From Rhizobium aethiopicum (GTDB lineage: Bacteria; Pseudomonadota; Alphaproteobacteria; Rhizobiales; Rhizobiaceae), in contig NZ_FMAJ01000006.1 of NCBI RefSeq assembly GCF_900094625.1, positions 327,166-391,165 on the forward strand: DNA of 64,000 bases. Reading direction: 5' to 3'. Of the stretch, positions 46,156-55,148 are shown piece by piece. A program made the position numbers and the translations under genes. The stretch's first letter is position 1. Every line of letters starts with the position of its first letter. The notes below the pieces were generated by a model. The model had not been told where the DNA came from, ran no database searches, and saw only the letters and a list, made by a program, of their open reading frames with translations.

Positions 46156-48177
46156 CTATGACTCCTGCAGTCCATAGAGCAGCGGCATCAGCCCCGCGAG
46201 CGCCTTGAAGCGTTCCCATGATTTTGACGAGGGTTTCGTCCATCCGGTTTCGGCAAGTGCCGAAAGGCGCGGGAAGACGAGACGGTCGAAGACGGCGCGA
46301 TCGGTCATCGGTTCGGACCAGATGCAGGCCTGGATGCCGAGCAGCTGCTGTTTCTGGCTCGCTGTCCAACCGCCGACCGGATCGAAATTGTAGAGCTTTT
46401 CCGCGTCCGAATTTCCTGCCCAGCTGGCGCCGGGCTCATCCCAGTCCGTCCTCAGCGCCATGTCGAGGTAATAGACCTGACCGGGGCAGACGACCATTTG
46501 ATAGCCGCGCTCGGCGAGCTCGGCCGAAACCTCGACATTGCGCCAGCTACAGAGATAGCTTTTCGACTTGTCGATGACGTCGCCGTGCGCCGCTTCCTCC
46601 CAGCCGCCGGTAACGCAGCCCTTGCTCGCCAGGAAGCGCTGGACACGCTCCAGAAATTCCGCCTGCAGGATGGCGGCGCCCGAGCCGTGAATGTCGTCGG
46701 CGCCATGCGTATTGGTGACGACGTTCAGCCGCTTGGCATGCGCATCGGCAACCTCGCCGCCGGCGACGGAGCGCAGGCGCGCCAGCGCTTCCGGCGAGCC
46801 GGACCATGCGCCGAGCGGAACCTCGTCGGCACCGAGGTGGATCGTCTTGAAGGGAAAGAGTTCGATAAGTTCAGAGAGAATGGTCTCGACGATCTCGTAG
46901 GTCTTTTCGCGCGCCGGGTTGATGCAGTTGTCGGGAAAACCCTGAACCGAGTGATAGCTGCCTTTCTCGGCCGGATCGCGCAGCTCCGGTATCGCCTGCT
47001 GCATGGCGTAACAATGGCCAGGCATATCAATCTCCGGCACGATTTCGATACCGAAGCTCTTTGCGAGGGCGACGATCTCGCGGATGACAGGCTTGCTATA
47101 ATAGCCGCCCGTCCGGGCCGGGCCTGAACCCAGAAGCGGCGGCACGGCGAGACCGTGGCCGCGCCAGGCGCCGACCTCGGTCAGGGCCGGGTAGGCATCT
47201 ATCTCCACACGCCAGGCCTCGTCGTCGGAAAGGTGCCAGTGGAAGCGGTTGAGCTTGTTCCAGGCAAGAACCGCCAACAGCTTCTTGACTTCGGCCGCGC
47301 TGTAGAATTGGCGGGCGACATCGAGATGCAGGCCGCGCCAGCCCATCGATGGCTCGTCGACGATCTCGCCGGATGCGGGAAACTGGAAGACGCCGGGATG
47401 CAGCCTGGCGCCGCGCCAGATCTGGCCGAGTGTCACGAGACCGTAAAGGAAGCCGGTCCGGCTGCTTGCCTCGATCGTGATCGCCTCTTCTTCGAAGCTC
47501 AGCCGATAGGCCTCCGGCCCGAAGCCGGCCGTGTGCTTCAGGCCGACACGAACCGCGCCTTCCGCCTCGGTTCGCACGATGCCTTCGACCGCGAAGAGAT
47601 GGTCCACCAGCGCCGCGAAACCTTTCGCCGCTGCCTCCCCTTCGGGGCTCTGCGCCTGCAGCGCAAAACCCGCCGGCAGCGGGCGGCGCGAGGTGACGGC
47701 GACGCGGTTCGGCCAGGGAATGATCGACACCGCAACCGGGGCATTTGCGGGAACCGGATAGATCTCGGCGCCGCGCTTCAGCGGCGCATTGCTGACGGAA
47801 GAGCGTGTCGGCTCGACAGCGAGTACGATGGTGCTGCCATCGGACAGGGCGAGATAGGCGCTCGTCGCGCCGTCCGTCCAGTGGCGGAACTGCCAGCTCA
47901 GCGCATAGACCGATATCGTCCAGGTCTCGCCGGCGCCGAGAACGAAATTGGCCGGCGGTTGGAATTCGGTGAAATTCGAAAGCCGTTTCGAAACCGTGGC
48001 GCCTTCGACGCGCCCGGCAGGATCGACGCGGCCCGGACCGCTGACGCAGAGGGAAAAATTGGAAAGCGGCTCGCTGCCGAGGTTCTTGAGGCGCAGGACA
48101 TAGGAGAATTCCTTGCCGTCGGCAGGTGGGTTCCAAAGGGTTTCAAGCCGCAGGGCGTTCGGTCGCGGTGTCGACAT
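46156..48177 (-). CDS. GH20 beta-N-acetylhexosaminidase
   Basis: The protein has 673 residues from ATG 48177 (AAGGAAGAG upstream). An N-terminal beta-sandwich and GH20b-like domain (to about residue 265) precede the TIM barrel, which carries the catalytic pair Asp451-Glu452 in HLGADEVP and the motif GLHLDVARQFYSAAEVKK. There is no signal peptide, so it probably cleaves imported chito-oligosaccharides or other N-acetylhexosaminides in the cytoplasm. Divergent from GH94 across 305 bp. Confidence 0.92.
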   Translation of the reverse strand: MSTPRPNALRLETLWNPPADGKEFSYVLRLKNLGSEPLSNFSLCVSGPGRVDPAGRVEGATVSKRLSNFTEFQPPANFVLGAGETWTISVYALSWQFRHWTDGATSAYLALSDGSTIVLAVEPTRSSVSNAPLKRGAEIYPVPANAPVAVSIIPWPNRVAVTSRRPLPAGFALQAQSPEGEAAAKGFAALVDHLFAVEGIVRTEAEGAVRVGLKHTAGFGPEAYRLSFEEEAITIEASSRTGFLYGLVTLGQIWRGARLHPGVFQFPASGEIVDEPSMGWRGLHLDVARQFYSAAEVKKLLAVLAWNKLNRFHWHLSDDEAWRVEIDAYPALTEVGAWRGHGLAVPPLLGSGPARTGGYYSKPVIREIVALAKSFGIEIVPEIDMPGHCYAMQQAIPELRDPAEKGSYHSVQGFPDNCINPAREKTYEIVETILSELIELFPFKTIHLGADEVPLGAWSGSPEALARLRSVAGGEVADAHAKRLNVVTNTHGADDIHGSGAAILQAEFLERVQRFLASKGCVTGGWEEAAHGDVIDKSKSYLCSWRNVEVSAELAERGYQMVVCPGQVYYLDMALRTDWDEPGASWAGNSDAEKLYNFDPVGGWTASQKQQLLGIQACIWSEPMTDRAVFDRLVFPRLSALAETGWTKPSSKSWERFKALAGLMPLLYGLQES

Positions 48178-48256
48178 GGTCACTCTTCCTTTGAGGAAAG
48201 CGAGGCTTTCGAGCGATCCGGCACGGGCGCCGGGATCAAAAATGGCGGTTAAAGTC

Positions 48257-48269
48257 AATCAAATTGATT
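48257..48269. promoter_or_regulatory. Palindrome in the GH20/GH94 divergent gap
   Basis: AATCAAATTGATT is a 13-bp dyad symmetric around a central A, 80 bp before the GH20 start and 214 bp before GH94, in the AT-rich part of the 305-bp gap. It is a candidate operator. No regulator gene is adjacent to GH20. The rest of the gap has no gene. Confidence 0.4.
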
Positions 48270-48482
48270 TAATATTGATAGCCAGTTTCCCGCCGGGCGG
48301 TCAATCGGCCATACGGAATTTCTGCTGCCCGGCATCAGGCTAAATTATACGGGTGAACAAACGCCGGGGTGCGTCTTATGAAGCCAGCATGATCGTCCGA
48401 TCCATTTGCGACGGGTTGCCTGTCTTCCGATCGCCGGTAAGATTTCTCTCAATCTTTTTGCGTCATCCTTCGATTCCCTCTG

Positions 48483-51400
48483 ATGCCAATCGATGAGATC
48501 CCGATGTCCCCGGACGTTACGCGCAGTCTGCAAATGCCCCGACGCGAGGAGCTGGGCCTCTTCACGATCAGCAATGGTTCCGGCCTATCTATATCGGCCC
48601 TGCCGAACGGTACGCTGTTTGCCATCGAATATGTCGACGACAAGGGGGCGGTGCAGATCAACCAAATCCAGGGCTCGCCGCTCATCGGCGGCATCGGCCG
48701 CCTTTATCTGCGCATTGGAGGCGCCAGGCCCGATGTCGTCGAGATCGTCGGACCTCATGCCGGTGGCAGTTTCGGCTGGCATGCGACGAGTTTCTCCTGG
48801 AGCGGCGAGGCAGGCGATATCGCCTACGACCTCCGCCTTGAGCTTCATCCCTCGGAAACGGCATGGTTCTGGCGTGCCTCGCTGCGGCACCTGAAGCGAG
48901 GAACGCTGCCGGTGGATCTCGTGCTTGTCCAGGATGTCGGCCTCGGTGATCGCGGTTTCCTGATGAACAGCGAAGCCTATGCCTCCCAATATGTCGATCA
49001 TCACATTGCCGACCATAAGGTATACGGTCCTGTCCTGATGAACCGGCAAAATCTCAAGCAGTCGGGCGTCCGTAATCCCTGGCTCGTCCAGGGCTGCTTC
49101 GATGGCGCTGCCGCCTATGCCACGGATGCGATCCAGCTGGTGCAGGCGAAGCACCGCCAGGGCGACCTGCTGGTCGGCCCCTTCGGCACCAGCCTGCCGA
49201 GCGAACGGCGGCAGCAGGAGACCGCCTGTCCCGCCATTCAGTCGAAATCCTTTTCCGTGCCGGCAAGTGGAGCGACGGCGACCTTCTTTGCGCTGTTCGC
49301 CGCCGATCATCCCGAGGCGTCAGGCGATGCCGACCTTTCGCGGCTCGACGGGATCGAGGCGCCGAACAATGGGACCGCTGGTACAGAGGTCCTGGCGCCG
49401 GTTCGCAGCCTGCTCCAGGATGCTCAACTGCTGCAGGCCGAGACGCTGAACAAGAAGGCGATCGGCCAGCTCTATCCGGAGCGCAGCCTGGAAGAGCGTG
49501 CGCACGGAAAGCTTCTTTCGTTTTTCGTGCCGGACGGCGTTCTCAACCGCCACGTCGTCCTGCGTGACAAGGAGCTCATGGTCGCACGACGCCATGGCGC
49601 GATCGTGCGAAGCGGCCAAAACGTGCTGCTCGACGAGACCACCCTTGCCGCAACCTGCTGGATGCAAGGGATTTTCGCCGCGCAACTGACGATCGGCAAT
49701 ACCTCCTTCCACAAACTCTTTTCGGTGTCCCGCGATCCTTACAATCTGACGCGCGCCAGCGGGCTGCGCATCTTGGCCGATCTCGGCGCGGGCTGGCAGC
49801 TTCTGGCAGTGCCCTCGGCTTTCGAGATGGGGCTGAGCGACTGCCGCTGGATCTACGAGTGCCCGGAGCACAGGATCATCGTGACGGCGGTCGCCTCCGG
49901 CGAGGATGCGGCGATGCAGTGGAGCGTGTCCGTGGAGGGCGAGCCGTGCCGCTTCCTGGTGTTTGGTCATGTCGTGCTCGGCGAGCGCGAATATGACGCC
50001 GGCGGGCAGATCGATTTCGATCCCGGCCGCAAACGCATTTCTTTCCGGCCGGACCCGGCCTGGCTCTGGGGCGAGCGTTATCCGGACGCCGTCTACTGGC
50101 TGGTGAGTTCGACCCCCGATGCCATCGAGGAGATCGGCGGCGACGAGCTGCTCTATGCCGATGGCGTTGCGCGCAACGGCGCTTTCGTCGCGCTCAAGTC
50201 CCGGCCAACGCAGGCGCTCTCTTTTGCCGTCGTCGGCTCGATGACCGACGCTGAAGACGCCGAACGGCTGGCGCGCCGTTATGAGGGCGGCGTCACCGAC
50301 GAGGCCATGCTTGCGCCGGCATCGACATTCTGGCGCAACACAGTGCGAGGCATGAGGATCGACAGCTCTTCGTCCGATCTCGCTGCCCAGGCGACCCTCC
50401 TGCCCTGGCTTGCGCATGACGCCATCGTCCATCTGAGCGTGCCGCACGGTCTTGAGCAATATACCGGTGCCGCCTGGGGTACGCGCGACGCCTGCCAGGG
50501 GCCGATCGAATTCCTGCTTGCCTACGAGCACGACCGCGAAGCCAGGGAGGTGCTGAAGACCGTCTTCAGCGAACAATATCTGGAAAAAGGCGACTGGCCG
50601 CAGTGGTTCATGCTGGAGCCCTATGCCAACATCCGGGCGGGCGACAGTCACGGCGACATCATCGTCTGGCCGTTGAAGGCGCTATGCGATTATATCGAAG
50701 CGACGGACGATCTCGCCATTCTCGACGAGAAGGTCTCCTGGCGCGACGAAAAGACCATGCAGAATGCGTCCCGTAGCGACAGCATCGCGATCCATGTCGA
50801 GAAATTGCTCGACACCGTCGGCGAACAGTTCATTCCGGGAACGCATCTGATCCGCTATGGCGAGGGAGACTGGAACGATTCGCTACAGCCGGCCGATCCG
50901 CATCTGCGCGACTGGATGGTCAGCAGCTGGACCGTCGCCCTGCTCTATGAGCAGATCGTCCGTTATTCCGCCATCCTGCGCCGCCTAGGACAAGACGACA
51001 GGGCCAAGGCGCTGAGGAAGATCGCAACCGCGATGCGCCGGGATTTCAACCGTCATCTCGTGCGCGACGGCGTCGTCGCCGGCTATGGTATCTTCGATCC
51101 CGCCCATGACGGCGTCGAATTGCTGCTGCATCCGAGCGACAAACGCACCGGCCTCTCCTTCTCACTGATCTCGATGACGCAGGCCATGCTCGGCGAGCTG
51201 TTCACGCCTGCGCAGCGGCGGCATCATATGCGGCTGATCGAGGAGCATCTGCTCTTCCCCGACGGCGTGCGGCTGATGGAAAAGCCGGCGACCTACGCCG
51301 GCGGGCTCGAAACGCTGTTTCGCCGCGCCGAATCCTCGTCCTTCTTCGGCCGCGAGATCGGGCTGATGTATGTGCATGCGCATCTGCGCTATTGCGAAAC

Positions 51401-51791
51401 GCTGGCGCTCGACGCTTCGGCGGAGGAGCTGTGGAAGGCGATCGCCGTCGTCAATCCGATCGCCGTCGCCACCGTCCTGCCGCATGCTTCACTCCGCCAG
51501 CGCAATACCTATTTCAGCAGCAGCGACGCGGCTTTCCATGACCGCTATGAGGCGGAGGCGCAATGGGGGCGCACCAAGACCGGAAAGATCGCCGTCGATG
51601 GCGGGTGGCGTATCTATTCGAGCGGACCTGGCCTCTACACCAGGAGTTTCGTCGAAAATATCCTGGGCTTCAAACGCCGCTTCGGCCGGCGCAGGCGAAA
51701 ACCGCTTCTGCCCGCGGCGCACGCCGCGGTCGATCTGCAGACGGATCACATCGCCTGGCGGCGGCTGATGAAGCTCAAACCGAAGATATGA
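48483..51791 (+). CDS. GH94 phosphorylase, probable 1,2-beta-oligoglucan phosphorylase
   Basis: The protein has 1,102 residues, a length typical of 1,2-beta-oligoglucan phosphorylases (about 1,100) rather than cellobiose phosphorylases (about 800). The GH94 features are the catalytic acid Asp796 in EGDWND, the (alpha/alpha)6 barrel motif EQYTGAAWGTRDACQGPIEF near residue 660, and the DGVELLLHPSD region. It should phosphorolyse beta-1,2-glucan oligosaccharides to glucose-1-phosphate inside the cell. Rhizobia make cyclic beta-1,2-glucan, so it may recycle that polymer. Cyclic glucan synthase has a related domain but is much larger and membrane-bound. Substrate is inferred. Confidence 0.75.
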   Translation: MPIDEIPMSPDVTRSLQMPRREELGLFTISNGSGLSISALPNGTLFAIEYVDDKGAVQINQIQGSPLIGGIGRLYLRIGGARPDVVEIVGPHAGGSFGWHATSFSWSGEAGDIAYDLRLELHPSETAWFWRASLRHLKRGTLPVDLVLVQDVGLGDRGFLMNSEAYASQYVDHHIADHKVYGPVLMNRQNLKQSGVRNPWLVQGCFDGAAAYATDAIQLVQAKHRQGDLLVGPFGTSLPSERRQQETACPAIQSKSFSVPASGATATFFALFAADHPEASGDADLSRLDGIEAPNNGTAGTEVLAPVRSLLQDAQLLQAETLNKKAIGQLYPERSLEERAHGKLLSFFVPDGVLNRHVVLRDKELMVARRHGAIVRSGQNVLLDETTLAATCWMQGIFAAQLTIGNTSFHKLFSVSRDPYNLTRASGLRILADLGAGWQLLAVPSAFEMGLSDCRWIYECPEHRIIVTAVASGEDAAMQWSVSVEGEPCRFLVFGHVVLGEREYDAGGQIDFDPGRKRISFRPDPAWLWGERYPDAVYWLVSSTPDAIEEIGGDELLYADGVARNGAFVALKSRPTQALSFAVVGSMTDAEDAERLARRYEGGVTDEAMLAPASTFWRNTVRGMRIDSSSSDLAAQATLLPWLAHDAIVHLSVPHGLEQYTGAAWGTRDACQGPIEFLLAYEHDREAREVLKTVFSEQYLEKGDWPQWFMLEPYANIRAGDSHGDIIVWPLKALCDYIEATDDLAILDEKVSWRDEKTMQNASRSDSIAIHVEKLLDTVGEQFIPGTHLIRYGEGDWNDSLQPADPHLRDWMVSSWTVALLYEQIVRYSAILRRLGQDDRAKALRKIATAMRRDFNRHLVRDGVVAGYGIFDPAHDGVELLLHPSDKRTGLSFSLISMTQAMLGELFTPAQRRHHMRLIEEHLLFPDGVRLMEKPATYAGGLETLFRRAESSSFFGREIGLMYVHAHLRYCETLALDASAEELWKAIAVVNPIAVATVLPHASLRQRNTYFSSSDAAFHDRYEAEAQWGRTKTGKIAVDGGWRIYSSGPGLYTRSFVENILGFKRRFGRRRRKPLLPAAHAAVDLQTDHIAWRRLMKLKPKI

Positions 51792-51795
51792 ATGT

Positions 51796-52539
51796 TCAAG
51801 ACAGGCTGGAGCCGCGCAGCTCTTCGAAGCGTGCGGCACTCTTTGACAGGTGGCTGCGGACGGCACGGCGCGCGGCGGATTCGTTGCCGTCGCGGATCGC
51901 GGTGAATATGGCACGGTGTTCCCTGCGCATGCGAGCGGCATGGCGCTTGCGCTCGGAGGTCGTCATCCTGTCCAAACGCGCCCATTGCCGCGGCACCATG
52001 ATGTTGCCGAACGTGTCGAAGAGGCGGCCGTAATAGGAATTCTGCGTCGCGACCAGGATCGACCTATGGAAGGCGTAATCCTCCTCAGCGCCGTATCCGC
52101 CCTCTTCGAGCGCCCTGTCGAGGGCATCGAGCCGGTCCTGCATGCGGTCGATATCTTCCTGCGTGCGTCGCAGCGCGGCCAGACCGGCCGCCTCATATTC
52201 GACCCCCATGCGCAGCTCCAGCACCCGCAGGACCTCGTCGATCGACTGCAGGTCAGTTGGAATGATGGAGAAGGATCTTGGCGTGGGGTCGTCCGAGACG
52301 AAAGCCCCGAGGCCCTGGTGCGTGGTGATCAGTCCTTTGGCGCGCAGCGTGGCGAGCGCCTCGCGCACGATCGTGCGGCTGACTCCGGTCGCCGCCATGA
52401 TCGCCTGTTCGGTCGGCAGGCGCTGGCCCGGCTTGAGGTCACCGGACTCGATCTGCGCCATCAGCGTATCGGCAAGGCCGCTGCGCAAGTTCTGCGGCTG
52501 GCGAATCGTGGTGAAGAGCGCGTTGTCCTTGTCCGTCAT
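51796..52539 (-). CDS. GntR-family regulator, FadR subfamily (likely controls kduDI)
   Basis: The 247-residue protein has an N-terminal winged helix (LPTEQAIMAATGVSRTIVREALATLRAKGLI) and a C-terminal FCD domain (about residues 105-230) with EDYAFHRSILVATQN and the HRAIFTAI histidine. It is on the minus strand 124 bp downstream of kduD, so probably the last gene of the same locus. A TTGTACGACAA site matching the FadR consensus TNGTNNNACNA lies upstream of kduI. It likely represses hexuronate catabolism until a uronate derivative binds. Confidence 0.9.
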   Translation of the reverse strand: MTDKDNALFTTIRQPQNLRSGLADTLMAQIESGDLKPGQRLPTEQAIMAATGVSRTIVREALATLRAKGLITTHQGLGAFVSDDPTPRSFSIIPTDLQSIDEVLRVLELRMGVEYEAAGLAALRRTQEDIDRMQDRLDALDRALEEGGYGAEEDYAFHRSILVATQNSYYGRLFDTFGNIMVPRQWARLDRMTTSERKRHAARMRREHRAIFTAIRDGNESAARRAVRSHLSKSAARFEELRGSSLS

Positions 52540-52663
52540 CCCTTGCCAAATCCTGCCTGTCGTGGCGGCTGCGCCGGCCGCTTGCTTTTGCTAGCGCATG
52601 CCAGCAGGAAAGGCAAAAACGACGTGCGTTACGACAGCTGTGAACCGCGAGCTGGCGAGGCGA

Positions 52664-53428
52664 TCACCGCGCCAACCAGCCGCCATCGACGGGCAGCACC
52701 GTACCGTGCACGTAGTCGGATGCCGGCGATGCCAGGAACACGGCTGCGCCGCCGAGTTCGGCCGGCGTTCCCCAGCGTCCGGCCGGAATGCGCGAAAGAA
52801 TGGCGGCGTTGCGCTCGGCATCCTCGCGCAGCGCCGTGGTGTTGTTGGTGACGAAATAACCCGGCGCAATGGCGTTGACGTTGACACCCTTGCCGGCCCA
52901 TTCGCAGGCAAGCAGCTTGGTCAGTCCGGCCAGGCCGCTTTTCGAGGCGGTATAGGACGGGATGCGGATGCCGCCCTGGAAGGAGAGCAGTGAGGCGATG
53001 TTGATGATCTTGCCCCTGCCCTTTTCGACCATGTGGCGGCCGGCCGCCTGCGACAGGAAGAAGGCTGTCTTCAGGTTGACGTCGATCACCGCGTCCCAGT
53101 CTTCCTCGGTGAAGTCGAGCGCATCGGCACGACGGATGATGCCGGCATTGTTGACGAGGATATCAAGACCGCCGAAAGTCTGGATGGTCTCGGCGACGAT
53201 CCCTTTGACCGGCTCGATGGTGCCGAGATCGGCCTTGATGACATGGAAGCGGCTGCCCGCCTGCTTCACCAGCGCCTCGGTTTCGTCCATCGAGGAGCGC
53301 CCGACGGCGACGATCGCCGCACCGGCCTCGGCCAGAGCGGCCGCGATCGCCTGGCCGATTCCGGTATTGGCGCCAGTGACGACGGCGGTCCGGCCGGCGA
53401 GGTCGAAGGGATTTGCCACGGTGCTCAC
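52664..53428 (-). CDS. kduD: 2-dehydro-3-deoxy-D-gluconate 5-dehydrogenase
   Basis: This 254-residue SDR has NAD motif VTGANTGIGQAIA, LVNNAGII, Ser in NIASLLSFQGG, and YTASKSGL with Tyr/Lys. Sequence blocks throughout (IRRADALDFTEEDWDAVIDVNLK, PGYFVTNNTTALRED) match KduD, which reduces 2,5-diketo-3-deoxygluconate to KDG in pectin and uronate breakdown. Its ATG overlaps the kduI stop (ATGA), and KduI produces its substrate. Cytoplasmic. Confidence 0.93.
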   Translation of the reverse strand: MSTVANPFDLAGRTAVVTGANTGIGQAIAAALAEAGAAIVAVGRSSMDETEALVKQAGSRFHVIKADLGTIEPVKGIVAETIQTFGGLDILVNNAGIIRRADALDFTEEDWDAVIDVNLKTAFFLSQAAGRHMVEKGRGKIINIASLLSFQGGIRIPSYTASKSGLAGLTKLLACEWAGKGVNVNAIAPGYFVTNNTTALREDAERNAAILSRIPAGRWGTPAELGGAAVFLASPASDYVHGTVLPVDGGWLAR

Positions 53429-54261
53429 CTCAGATCCGCGATGGCGATATGATCCATGTCGGTGAAGCTCTTGTTGTCGCCGGCCATCGCCCAGATGAAG
53501 CTGTAATTCTTGGTGCCGGCGCCCGAATGGATCGACCAGGGCGGCGAGATGACTGCCTGCTCGTTGGCGACGAGCATATGCCGGGTCTGCTGCGGCTCGC
53601 CCATGAAGTGGAAGACACGCTGGTCGGCTTCGAGATCGAAATAGAGATAGGCTTCCATGCGCCGGTCATGCGTATGGGCCGGCATGGTGTTCCAGACGCT
53701 GCCCGGCTCGATCATCGTAAAGCCCAGGGTGAGCTGGCAGGACTGGCAGACTTCCGGGTGGATGAACTGGTAGATCGATCGCTTGTTGGCCGTCGCGGCT
53801 TCGCCGGGCGTCAGGTGACGCGCCTTTTCGCGGGTGAGCAGCACGGTCGGGTGCGTTTGGTGCGCCGGCGTCGAGACCAGATAGAATTTTGCCGGATGGG
53901 CGGCATCAGCACTCTCGAAGCTGACGTCCTTGGCGCCCTTGCCGACATAGAGGCAATCATATTTGGCAAGGTCGTAGCTCGTGCCGTCGACGATGATGCG
54001 GCCGGCGCCGCCGATGTTCAGCGCGCCGAGTTCACGCTCGGCGAGGAAGGTTTCCTGTCCGATCGCCGTCGGTGCCGTCAGCGTCAGCGCGGAGCCGAGC
54101 GGCGTGGCGCCGCCGATGACCATCCGGTCGTAATGGGAATAGGTCAGCCGGATCTCGCCGCCCGCAAAAACCGTCTCCACCAGAAAGTGACGCCGCAGCG
54201 TTTCGGTGTCGTATGCGCGTACGGCTTCAGGATGGGAGGCGTGCCTCACGTCGATCTGCAT
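53425..54261 (-). CDS. kduI: 5-keto-4-deoxyuronate isomerase
   Basis: This 278-residue cupin-fold isomerase converts 4-deoxy-L-threo-5-hexulose uronate to 3-deoxy-D-glycero-2,5-hexodiulosonate. KduI hallmarks are visible: MQIDVRHASHPEAVRAYDTETLRRHFLVE, the metal-site MPAHTHDRRMEAYLYFDL (two histidines and a glutamate) and HSGAGTKNYSFIWAMAGDN. It is the first gene of kduI-kduD, translationally coupled. The pathway handles unsaturated uronates from pectin, which suits a plant-associated bacterium. Confidence 0.95.
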   Translation of the reverse strand: MQIDVRHASHPEAVRAYDTETLRRHFLVETVFAGGEIRLTYSHYDRMVIGGATPLGSALTLTAPTAIGQETFLAERELGALNIGGAGRIIVDGTSYDLAKYDCLYVGKGAKDVSFESADAAHPAKFYLVSTPAHQTHPTVLLTREKARHLTPGEAATANKRSIYQFIHPEVCQSCQLTLGFTMIEPGSVWNTMPAHTHDRRMEAYLYFDLEADQRVFHFMGEPQQTRHMLVANEQAVISPPWSIHSGAGTKNYSFIWAMAGDNKSFTDMDHIAIADLR

Positions 54262-54365
54262 GTCAATTTCCCTTCAGCTTCATTGTCGTCACGCTTTGTC
54301 GCTATCGCGGAAAGCTGGTCAGGTCCGGCGTCGTCCGCTGCGGTGGTATCTGTCCGGTTACATAG

Positions 54366-54376
54366 TTGTACGACAA
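54366..54376. promoter_or_regulatory. FadR-subfamily operator upstream of kduI
   Basis: TTGTACGACAA fits the FadR-subfamily consensus TNGTNNNACNA exactly and lies 105 bp before kduI. The FadR-type regulator encoded at the end of the kdu unit is the obvious candidate to bind it. Confidence 0.6.
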
Positions 54377-54526
54377 GTTCGGTGTCAACAGGTTTGTCCA
54401 TTCCATGTTGTGAGACCCATGGCCGCAAGAGCACGAACCAAATTCAAGTTATAATCGGGAGAAATTGCCCGGGATGATGACGAGATCGTCGTGGCCGGCG
54501 GTCGCCCGGTTTCACGCGGCCAAAAC

Positions 54527-54677
54527 GAAAAAAGCCTGCCGCGGGAGGCGGCAGGCTCTCGAAAAAACCGAACGACAGCTGGGAGGAGGAGTGCCGTCGT
54601 TCCCGCAGACGTCCCTGGGAGGAGGATGGGGCGCCTGCATATCGAAGGGATGCGGGAGGAGGTGCATCGCTTCGATA
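54527..54677 (-). ncRNA. Alpha-r14 (NfeR1-like) trans-acting small RNA
   Basis: Read on the minus strand, the transcript contains three CCUCCUCCC anti-Shine-Dalgarno motifs (about 54655-54664, 54619-54627, 54576-54584), the first flanked by GCGATGC/GCATC stem arms. It ends in a perfect 10-bp terminator stem followed by TTTTTT. This is the hallmark of the alpha-r14 small RNA family of Rhizobiales (NfeR1/Smr14), which base-pairs with ribosome sites of transport mRNAs. The 5' end is estimated from a TATGAT-like -10 at 54685-54690. Confidence 0.8.
54533..54557 (-). terminator. Rho-independent terminator of the small RNA
   Basis: AGCCTGCCGC and GCGGCAGGCT pair perfectly (10 bp) around a 5-base loop. 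On the minus strand the stem is followed by TTTTTTCGTTTT, a canonical intrinsic terminator. It also shields kduI from read-through. Confidence 0.9.
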
Positions 54678-54779
54678 GAAATAATCATACTTATTTCCTG
54701 CTCAGATCATAGGCATTTCTTTGCAGGGCAGCTATGCGCTATGCGAAAGGCTCATGGCTCGCAGCAGCATCAAAAGCAA

Positions 54780-54805
54780 AGCGCCCGCTCGGGAAAGCAG
54801 GCGCT
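54780..54805 (-). terminator. Terminator of the DUF1127 gene
   Basis: On the minus strand, AGCGCCTGC and GCGGGCGCT pair with one mismatch around an 8-base loop, followed by TTTGCTTTTGATG. It lies 36 bp after the DUF1127 stop codon. Confidence 0.65.
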
Positions 54806-54840
54806 GGGCAACTGTCGAAAAATGATGGTCTGTCTGGCCG

Positions 54841-54987
54841 TTAGCGGGCGATGGCCGCACGGGCGATGGTCCGGATTTCGCCGCGGCCGATGCCGAGGTC
54901 GTCCAGTTCGCGCGTGGACATACGGCCCAGTTCAGCGACCGTCTGACGGTACTTGCGCCAATTGTTGAAAGAGCGTGCTACGTTCAT
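54841..54987 (-). CDS. DUF1127 small arginine-rich protein
   Basis: This 48-residue gene starts at ATG 54987 after AAAGGGGATC. The protein begins MNVARSFNNWRKYRQTV and has the DUF1127 pattern ELGRMSTRELDDLGIGR, then ends EIRTIARAAIAR. Such very small basic proteins in Agrobacterium and other alphaproteobacteria affect phosphate and carbon metabolism and bind RNA in some species. It is flanked by its own terminator and the alpha-r14 RNA. Confidence 0.93.
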   Translation of the reverse strand: MNVARSFNNWRKYRQTVAELGRMSTRELDDLGIGRGEIRTIARAAIAR

Positions 54988-55148
54988 GATGATCCCCTTT
55001 CCGTGGGCTTTCGAAGCCTAGCTGCCAGTCCTTGGCGCTTCGTTTGCTTCGATGAGCCGTATATAATACGGGACCTCCGATTGTTGCAGCGCCAATGCAT
55101 CACTGCACCTATGCGATGTTTGCATGGGTCGCGATGAGAGCGCGTTCC

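Noticed and set aside
49320..50651. 443-codon minus-strand frame within GH94
   Set aside because: It lies antisense to an intact 1,102-residue GH94 gene and has no motifs.
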